Part shown: piece after piece, positions 55,150 to 64,000 of the stretch
How positions within the stretch are numbered: the first letter of the stretch is position 1
Layout of the letters: each line of letters opens with the position of its first letter
Assembly (NCBI RefSeq): GCF_001640805.2
Contig: NC_066838.1
Location: 15,118,763 to 15,182,762 of the forward strand
Source: Lates calcarifer
Taxonomy: Eukaryota; Chordata; Actinopteri; Centropomidae
DNA length: 64,000 bases
Direction of reading: 5' to 3'
Made by a program: the position numbers and the translations under genes
The notes under the pieces: generated by a model
What the model was told of the DNA's origin: nothing
What the model saw: the letters and a program-made list of their open reading frames with translations, nothing else
Databases searched by the model: none

Positions 55150-55881
55150 GTGGGTTGATCAGATTCACCACAGATGTGGTCAGACAACGATTAAGACTAT
55201 AATCATGCTTTATTGTGAAGATTGTGATTCTTCATTAAACACCCTTGCCATGGCGGAGGAGACAAACAGAGAAAGTTGTCTGCTGAAAATGTTTTAATGT
55301 CCGGCCATCCGGCCAACAGCCGGCGCTAGCGGAAAACACTGTGGATTTGTTGTACTTAAACGCTCATGTAACAGCAAACGACAGAAACAAATAACTTCTT
55401 TATTGACTTAAATGATTTCAGACGATATGTTTCCTCTTTGCGTTGTCGGAGGAGTGGAGCTGTCAAAGGCTCGTGGAACTCGAATACACCTTGCCTTCAT
55501 GGAAGACCATTACCGACCAGAGTGTGAAAAAGTACAATGAGGCAGCTACAGCTCTAATAAAGAACTTGACGGAAGCCAACAAAGTAGCAATAACAACCGC
55601 TGCATGAACAGCTCTCACATCGGAGTTTTATGTCACTGTCACCTGTCGTTACATGGACGGTGACCGGAACATCACCGCTAGTCTGAGGTGCGTTGATGAT
55701 GAGCGGGGCTTTGGAGGTAAAGTTAGTGCATCTGTACACTACACTGCAAAAAACATGACTCGACAACATATTATTATTTTGGTTTGAGTGGAGGGCACGT
55801 CTTAATGATGACATCACGGCTAATCGACTTAAATTTCCTTGATTAATCGACTTCAAAAAGTAATCAAAATGCCCATCCTTA
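55150..55881 (+). pseudogene. hAT-family (ZBED-like) transposon relic
   Basis: From 55500 the + strand reads WKTITDQSVKKYNEAATALI, then KVAITTAA-stop-TALTSEFYVTVTC. This resembles the hAT transposase core (VAVTTDxWTS...YVTVTCHxI), with the Trp codon replaced by TGA at 55605-55607. The right end (GATTAATCGACTTCAAAAAG, then GCCCATCCTTA, 55832-55881) looks like a hAT-type terminal repeat; a matching left end is too decayed to define, so 55150 is approximate. The element is dead. Confidence 0.65.
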
Positions 55882-55888
55882 GTGCCTA

Positions 55889-56060
55889 CAGTGTTCACTT
55901 TAGCAAACCTGTGGGCAGCCCACTGTGGACGCCATCACCAGCATGAATTGTGGGGCAAATGTGTGGCCAGCCCTAATGCGCCTGCCCCACATGGGTCACC
56001 TGCCACCTGATGGGCAATTAGGGGCCCACACTTTGGGCTGTCCAACTTGGGGCCCTAAAT
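55889..56060. repeat. GTGGG-rich interspersed repeat, copy 2
   Basis: Begins CAGTGTTCACTTTAGCAAAC and contains GTGGGCAGCCCACTGTGG, CCCCACATGGG and GGGGCCCACAC words. Same family and orientation as 54616-54745. Confidence 0.65.
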
Positions 56061-59000
56061 AGACGACAGGACTACAGTGCTTGCTTGCTAACGTCTGCTC
56101 CATTTGTTACATGAGCATGGCCAGAATGGGGTATCTGGGAGCAAAAATTAGTTGTAGGGTGCCTACTGACACCTACTATACCTGGCAGATTCTTTATTTC
56201 CCCAGACACTCAGAAACCAACCAGCTTAAATGATACGTTGATTTCAAGTATTGTTTTATTGTTTTTGACTGTTGGTCAGACAAATTTGGGCTTTAGGAAG
56301 TAATGATTTTACTGTTTTATGACTTTTTACATACTGAACAATTAAAGACAATAGTTGTTATGCATGTTAATAATGAAGGCAATCATGGGTTGCAGCCTTC
56401 AGCCCCTCTGTGATGGAAAAATACAATCTTGCCTGTGGTTTCTTGCTGTCAATAACCCAAATAACCTAAACACCCCTGCTGTTAATCATTAATGGTAACG
56501 ACTAATGGAGTAGGCCTACATTTTCCAGGTACTATGCACATTACTGCCTTTAATGTATAGTAGTAATGAGGGAAACAACACTTTCTGAAACATTGAATCA
56601 TTCTTGTGTTGAAAATGGTTCACTGTGTCAATACATTTGATACAGGAACAATGCTGTCATCTGCTGGTGGATTGCAGTTCCTTGAATGACTATTGCGTGC
56701 ATTGAGCATGCACTTTTACAATATGTCCACTAGAGGTCAGGATAACAATGCAATCAGTAATGTGCAGAGAACTGTGCATCCTGTATCACCAGACACTTGT
56801 GAATGTACATTGCTCCAAGGTTAGAAAGCAGATACAGTAGGGCAGTGTTGAGAGTTTTTACAGAAAGATTCTGAGTAGTATTTCCTTTACATAAAGTTTT
56901 ATATAAAATGGAAGTTTTGTCAGCTGCATAATGAACAATTGTGTGTCTGTAAGATGGATATGGTGTTGTACACAGAGGCCATATGGTGGCTGAGAGACCT
57001 GTCGTGTAGCTTTTCAAAAGACAACAGCAATTGTCCTTTAAAGACTCAGTAATTCATTTTTTGAACATATACATTTGGGCTACATGCTCAGACATAATTG
57101 AAGAGTTTCATTTAATGGTGAAAAAAATCAACATTTTGTTTGTTTCTCAACTAGTCATGACTGAAAATGTTGTTTTGCTCTCCATGTGCCTCACATTTGG
57201 GTCTGAACTTAGAAAGTGTTGCTTCATGTAACATACTCTAGATGTCAGTGTTTGCTTGTGCTTGCGTGAGTTTTTGTTGGCAACCTTTGGATATGTTGAA
57301 ACTCCCAATAACTGAATTATAAAACATTAAGATTTGAACCTTCTGTGACCTATTACAAAAGCCAAAGTAAAGACAGGATTCAAAAGGTCTTTATCAGCTG
57401 CAGAGAGTACCATGGTATGAATAAGTTGTAATGTAACTTAAACACCATATCATGTTGAACAGCAGTAGCTTGCAACATAAGAGCACTGAAGCTTCATATC
57501 AAATTGAACGGATAATGTGCAAAAATATTAAAGAGGTAAAGAAGATTCAACAAAAGCTTTGAACATCAGGGGCAAAGATTGTTTGTGTTGACAGTGAAGC
57601 CAGAGACTTTTATTTGACCAAACTTCCCTCAGTGATCCATAATTTCCCTCCTTCTCTGAGACATGAACAGAGGAGTCATGTTTAGTGTTTGTTGTTAATC
57701 TCTCCCTGTGCAGAACTCTAGAGCGAGGATCCTCAGAGTGCTCAAAGCTGGGGATTCGGACTTTGTGGCCGCAGCCTGTGTGGAGACAGATAGGCCTGCC
57801 TGTTTTATATGTAAAGCTGCCAGCCAGAAAGCATAGGCCCGCGGGGTACTCCGCACAACTCCTTTGTTGCAGCCAAACTGTGGCGGGGTCCCACTGTCTA
57901 AGCTGCTTTGCATTCTGGGTGCACAAGAGATGGGAAGGACACTAAGGATGGTAGGTGGGTAAAGTTGGACCTTTTTGGGAAATCAATGTTCACACGCTTT
58001 TTACACAGCCTGGATGGGGCCTGGATGGCAGCATCCTATTTTAAATAAGACTGGCAGAAGACAAGCCCACAATCCTCTTCCCCCTCTTTTATTCCTCAAC
58101 CTTTTAAGTTCCTCTATTTTTCTTTTTATATTCCTTGTTTGGTGTGTCTACCCTGGTAAATAGTTAGAGATAATACTGCCCAGCCTTTCGGTGCCCGGGA
58201 TCATTCTGCACTGTCAATCACTGATTTGGCCCAATGGGGCACTTTGATGTGTGTTAGGACTCGGTGAGTTGACTATTAATTGAACATCACAGTTGAGCCA
58301 ATCACAGGCTCCGAGTTCCTCATCCTCTATCAGCACAGCCGCAGTGAATGGCCTCATTTTAGCCTCTTGGGCATGTTATCATTGCAAATGAGTTGGTTAT
58401 CAACAAGACAGCCTAGACTATGGGGCTTAAACAAATAAACAGTCCAAGGGTGGATCAGAGGAGTTCCACTATGTGCTGCTCTACAGTAGCTCAGTAATTT
58501 TGCTGGGTTTCCTTTTGAATTTATGTATTTTGTTTTGGTTTTTGGGTACAGATTGGGTGCTGTAGAGATAAATATTTGATATTATAAAAGCCTGAAAATA
58601 GGTTGACAGTTGTTCCAAGTGGTTGGTTTGCATTTTCAAATCTTAAAAAACAATGATAAACTGTAAAGTAATGACTGAAAATATACAGTGTTCAGTTCAC
58701 TTGATTTGCAGCTGTGTAACACAGCGTTGCCAAACCCACACAGAGAAGGTGGCCTGCAAGAGGGAGGTGGGCTGTCTGGTTCTGTTCAGTCTCACTGTAA
58801 TTTCCTGTAACATGGGGCATGGCTCTGGTTCTCTTGGCAAACAGTTTGCCTTTGAAGAATGATTTGAAAATATACATTTTAATAAGGTGCAGTGAGGCAC
58901 AGCCAACGAGACACAAGAAGGAGATAAAAAGCAGATTGCATATCTGAAATAAGCTGATGATGGGAGGAGGAGAATAAAGGAGAGACAGAGAATAATGGGG

Positions 59001-62000
59001 GGGAAGGAGTAGACTTGTAACAGCAAGGTGTTTTTTCTTTAATTGAAGTGGCTGGGGAATGCAAAATGGAATGGGACGCTTTGGGCAAATCAATTGTGAA
59101 CATGTTGTGAATGTAGAGCACTTTAGAGCCATTTTTAATCTGCTACACAAAATAATGCAAATATCACAGACGTCTTCTCAGGCTGCCTGTTATTTCTCCA
59201 CATAATGAAGCCACCTCTCCCATCAAGTCTTTTCTTTCAGGCAATCAGACAGCTGCTTGAGTCATTTCAGAGTCGTTTGTTTGAAGATGGAAAGGAAAAT
59301 TGACAAGTTTACTTCCCTAATACAAAAGTCAAGCTATCCACACAATTTGTGCATTGGATTTTTTTTTTTTTTTTACTTTATTATTGGTGGACATTCCTCA
59401 GCCCTCCGTCACCCCTCTCTGTCTCATTTTTCACTCATCTCTTGTTTCTATACTCTCTCTTTCCTAGTCTTCTATTTTTAGGCAGAGTGCCTTTAATTAT
59501 GCATGTTGTCATAGTGCTTTTAGTATTACTGTCGTTTATGAAGATGGGTATATCTCTCTCACACTCAGTGCAGTCCCTGCTTTCAGTTTGTTTACCTGGC
59601 TCTTGCTTTGCGTCTGAACACAACTCTAGTGTGAGGACACATTGCTAAATGTAAGATATGAGATGCTTTGGCCCTCAGGAGACCAGCAGCGCAGACATGG
59701 CAGTGTGGAAAAGAGGGAAAAGGAGTCAGACTGGATAGATTATCATGCATGCATACCTGCATACATACAGACGCACATTATTTTTAGACAGTAACACACT
59801 GACATCCATATGACCTCTTGTCAGACCAGATGTGATCTTTGATAGTTAATTATTAAAAAATGAGTCAGAAACATTATTGGATGTGCATCAGATTGATTCC
59901 TAATTGCAGTTTTTAATGATAAGAAAAACAGAAGAGGAAAATTCAGGCAAAAATATGTGTGAAACAATTTTATGTGGTTATAGTGTGCACCATGAGATAA
60001 CCAAGAAGTCGGGCCAGGCTCTTGCATTTCCTCGCAACCTGTAAAGTGTGGAGAGCCACGCTGATTTGTCACCAGGATGACACCCGCTGATTTCTAACAA
60101 GACACACTCTTAAACACCAGATTATATGGCCCAACAAATCTTCCTTGTTCTTTGCCTCTGTCATACTGTGCTCCGGTTGCTTTCAATTTACTGGTCTCTT
60201 TCTTTAGCACTGTCTTCTTTCTCTCATTCATGCTTTAACCTCTTAAAAGCTGATGGCTTCCTCCTCATCTTTTCCACTCTCTCTCTCCCTGTGTCTTCCT
60301 TTCACCTGTGTTCTATCGTTTTTTCATTTCCCTATATGTCCCTGTTGCACTCCTCCCTTTTCCTCATTAAACTCTATCCACCCTCTTTCTCGTCTGCTTC
60401 TTTCATCTCCTCTCTGACCATCTCCGCCCCTCCTCGCCCAGGCGCTCCATTGTTTTGATATATGACCTAATTACTTGGCTAATTGAGGTTCTTGTAGCTG
60501 CCACACAGTTTGGCGGTGGGGAAGTATATCTTGTTGCCTTTACAATGTATATGAAGGTCATGGTCAGCGTGACTGTTTGCCAAACATCCTCTCTTTCTGC
60601 TCAGTGTGGGTCACAGGCAAAGGTACAATTACAGCCTGAACACACAAGTGAATGAGTTTTGAATCACTGCACATAGATTATCGAGAGTCGTAGTTTGTCT
60701 TCGTTTCATGATGTTCTTTGTTAACTGCTGTATAGCGGGGTCACCAATATTACAGTTCCCTTTGTCATTATGGGACTTGCACTCCTCCATCAGCTCATTT
60801 CTCTTTCATAAGTGGCTCAATGTTCTGATTCTTATCTCTGAGCAAAGGAAATGACTAGTGCGTAATTGCTTTTAAACACAATTATGTTCACTAATATGCA
60901 TTGCATTCTGTAGATTTTTTCAATGACAAATTAATTTTTGGTGTCCTTCAAGAAAGCCTGAAGCACTCGTCTCACCCTCCTCTCCTTCTTTTGCTTTCTT
61001 CTCCTCTTCATTCCCCACTCTTTTCTTTTCTTCTGCTGAACAAGCTGTTTCTTTCTTTCACTATTGACTGCTTGTCAGAAGATACCAGATGCAGGACTGT
61101 GCAGGACTGCATCTCCTCCCTAGCTGTCTGCTGTACAGGAACTTGTCTTTACTCTCACTTACTTGCCGGTTCATTTAATCAGCACAGCCACAGTGCATTG
61201 ATCTTGGAAGAATTTGTCAAATATGTAATGATGCAAACATCTGAGAAAGGTCCAAATGTTGTTAAAGGTGTGACCCTTGTTGGAATGTATGAAATGTAGT
61301 ATTCAGTATCCATTCATCCATTTTTCAGGTTAGCATATCTTTTTATTATATTACCAGTTTCTGTATTTTTTTTTTTTTTTTTTTTTACACCTTTACAGTC
61401 TATTTTACAGACTATTTTTGACCTGCTGTTTCTTCCACAGCTACAGAGCTTAAAGAAACCATGCAGGATATAAGTGTTTTATGAAAAGGCTTATGATCCC
61501 AAACCATTTGGTTCTTTAGCAGAAACTGGTTTGACTGAGCAATACTTGTTCAATAAAGTTCACCAAAGTTCAAACATAAAACAGTAAAAAAACATAATTA
61601 ATTTTTGATTTAAATGTCTAAATTATTTACAAAAAACTGAATGGAATTGGGGACTTATAATTTGCTTCTTAAGGCTTTGGGGCCCTAAGCAGCTGCTAAC
61701 TGTATCCTGCTTTTGCCTCCGGCCAGCTATGCGGATATTCTCAGGTGAAAAACTGGGAGAAAAAAAATGGGAACATTTGCCACAATAGATAGTCTCTTGC
61801 ACCATTTATACTAGGAGGGTTTTCTGAACTTTTACCACTCAGTATCTTTCATCTTACAAACTAAAATGTATGTTATATGCATTTATATTGTACCTATTTT
61901 ATTCTGGATTAGGTTGTTATACATCTCTAATGTTAAAGGTTTCAGATTTCATGTAATAAATAATGAGCACCTAAATGTGACTGAATGGCACTCCATTGGG

Positions 62001-63939
62001 AAAATCTCTCTCACTTTTTCTAAATGTGTTAAAATGGCATTTAAACATCCTCAGACATTTTCTAAAGAAGTCAGTCTGAAAAATTAGGCTACCTTTCACA
62101 GGCACCGGAGAAATCTCTTACGAATCTAAGCAATCTTTGAGCATAAGCTTTTCATTTATCATCTATTCAACCCAGTGTACTGCATGTTGACAGCCACTGT
62201 TGAAGAGGATTTCTCCCAAAAACCTCAGTTCGCCTTCCGTCTGCTTTAATGTTCCTTTTCAAATAACTTACTTGTACAAGCACAGTCAGCCTTTGCCAAC
62301 ATTAGAGATCAAATGTTTAATTCAAGGACACTTTTCCAGTAAAGGAGGAAAGCCCAGTAATCATTCATTTTCCCCGTTCTGACTTCACAGGTGCCACATT
62401 AGGCAGAGGCTCACCTCTTCCCAGGTTGAAGCTGCCACCACCCCCTGCTGTTCATCGTGGCAAGCTCGCCGCACTTTGTCCTTGTTTTTTTGGAGCCCAT
62501 GAATCTTGCATGCGGTGGATATTTTGATCCGTGACAGTGCATATTCCGCAGGCAGCCATGTTCCGTCTCATCAAATACAGTCGTGTGTTTCTGTGCCAGT
62601 GCTGATGGAGGAAATGTCTTTGGCATCTCATTATTAATTGAATTAAGCGAGGTATTTCTGGAGCAAGGTGAGTTCTGAGCCTGGTAACAAAGAATTATTT
62701 ATGGCGTGCTTTGAAATTCACAGCCACTAATGGGACTGAGCCCATCACTGTCCACACGGATGAGAACATCGATGCTCACCGACAGACACAATCTGCTGCC
62801 TGCTGCCTTCTAGTGTAAATACAAACCAGCCTGGACGGAGATGCTTTGGCTCTGCAATGGCCTCATCCCTTGATTTAACACTTAAAGCCATTTGCTTTAG
62901 ACCTGTAGGATGGAACGTACATATATACAAACATGGAACAATGGTTGTTATAAGGTTATGATGACCCTAGACTTTTATTATCATCAGAGCACTATTCATG
63001 CTTTTCTCACTCATACCTGTCGCTCTGATGCTAAAACTGTATAAAATTATGAAAATCAATGTCAGGGCATAAGATTGTTGACTGTTATCTAAGAGAAAAT
63101 GTGATTTAAAAAAAAGTAAGTTCATACAGTATGTGCTGCAAGTGAAGCTCAATGAAGCATCAGCATATGTAGTTCAATCATGCCAATATGCCTTCCCTTC
63201 TCAGCTGATCTTTTATTCTGTAGTGGTATGCAGAATTGACCTTGGTGCTAATGAGCTGCTAGGGAAGCAGAATATCTGGTAGCCCTGAGGTCAAACTGGG
63301 GACAACAGAATAGGAAACATGGATGGGTATAGTGCTGAAGCTCCCATGTAGTTTGTACAACACGCTTTTTGAGATGTTTGAGACATCCTGGCTTTGTAGA
63401 TGTTATCAGCACAGACAGAACATGTAGTAGCTGCAAAGTGCATGTGAAATACATCTCCTGTGCACACAGCAACAATATAAAAATGACAAATACACTTCCA
63501 TGGCTTCTTGCTTATTTGATTTGGCATATTTGCAACATGTTGTGGTGAGGCATCTGGGGACTATTCAAAAGTTGTTCAAAAAATAGTTGAACTAGGTTAA
63601 AACATTGAGCTAAAAAACAGCCCTGTGCTAAAATCACTTTTAATGAAATTTTATCGCAGAAATAACTTCTAACATCACTTATAAGATTCAGGATTCAAGA
63701 GAACTTGTAAAGCTGTCTGTTTTGTACAGTCAGGGCATAGGGGGATGGAAGAGGAAGTAGTATTACTAAAGTCAGGATGTTTTTTATTTCTCCACTGTAA
63801 TGTCAGGTACAGCCCAGTTACCACCAGCTTAGGTACACTCTGCTCTCCAATATCAGGTGTGATTACAGCATTCAGAACCAAGGGAATTGGGGGGGGGGCA
63901 AAAAATCACATTATTTTCTTTGTCCTCTAATAGTTTCAG
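56061..63939. other. Intergenic DNA, right part of window
   Basis: No gene recognised. AT-rich sequence holds a T run at 61368-61386 and C/T-rich tracts (59400-59470, 60180-60440, 60970-61060) that produce spurious Ser/Leu-rich frames. A G run lies at 63889-63898. Confidence 0.5.
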
Positions 63940-64000
63940 CTCACCACATTAATGACCTCATCCCCCGTGGCGACTGCATGCTGTGCATCGGTTTCAAGGT
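63940..64000 (+). CDS. Candidate internal exon of an unidentified gene at window edge
   Basis: A good acceptor (TAGTTTCAG, ending 63939) is followed by an open frame reading HHINDLIPRGDCMLCIGFK, with possible donor GT at 63999-64000. The composition looks coding and the frame is open to the edge, but no upstream partner exon was found and I do not recognise the protein. An RGD tripeptide is present; no adhesion role should be inferred from that alone. Confidence 0.3.

Noticed and set aside
1..64000. CRISPR array, bacterial defence system, prophage or rRNA operon
   Set aside because: The window is vertebrate DNA with spliced genes. The short regular repeats are microsatellites and there are no spaced direct repeats.

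Overview
The window is nuclear DNA from a ray-finned fish, probably a spiny-rayed teleost. Evidence: genes are split by GT-AG introns from about 150 bp to 8 kb; there are many CA/GA microsatellites; several fish-type DNA-transposon relics are present; and the predicted proteins read as vertebrate proteins with teleost-like divergence. There are no bacterial operons, no CRISPR arrays and no rRNA genes. Species and chromosome cannot be stated from the sequence alone.

Layout, all genes on the + strand: (1) 4467-5836, the last two coding exons of an ECM2-like leucine-rich-repeat matrix protein (perhaps the gene called ECMX, the ECM2 paralog next to biglycan); earlier exons were not found in the window. 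(2) 18675-24949, a complete biglycan coding region (bgn, 372 aa in seven coding exons). (3) about 27.7-32.9 kb, beta-1,4-galactosyltransferase 3 (b4galt3, about 432 aa in six coding exons) with an apparent one-base frameshift at 29513-29515. (4) 39327-50900, a gene for a V-ATPase accessory subunit S1-like protein (atp6ap1l-like, 341 aa in seven exons). (5) At the extreme right edge, 63940-64000, a possible exon of an unidentified gene.

The rest is intron or intergenic DNA. It holds two copies of a TTAA-ended inverted-repeat element (1-408 and 26593-26890), an internally deleted inverted-repeat element (14869-15207), a Tc1/mariner transposase relic (37515-38140, minus), a hAT transposase relic (55150-55881) between two direct copies of a GTGGG-rich repeat, two copies of a TTAGC-rich interspersed repeat in introns, and a likely retrocopy with a poly(A) tail (13492-13815, minus).

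Functional links are loose. Two neighbours are secreted small leucine-rich matrix proteins, consistent with the ancestral SLRP/ECM2 pairing. b4galt3 (Golgi) and the V-ATPase accessory protein (endomembrane lumen) act in the secretory pathway, but nothing in the sequence shows co-regulation. I did not find a convincing wholly new biological system. The observations most worth checking are the b4galt3 frameshift, the biglycan N-terminus whose only Ser-Gly lies in the predicted propeptide, and the unidentified retrocopy.
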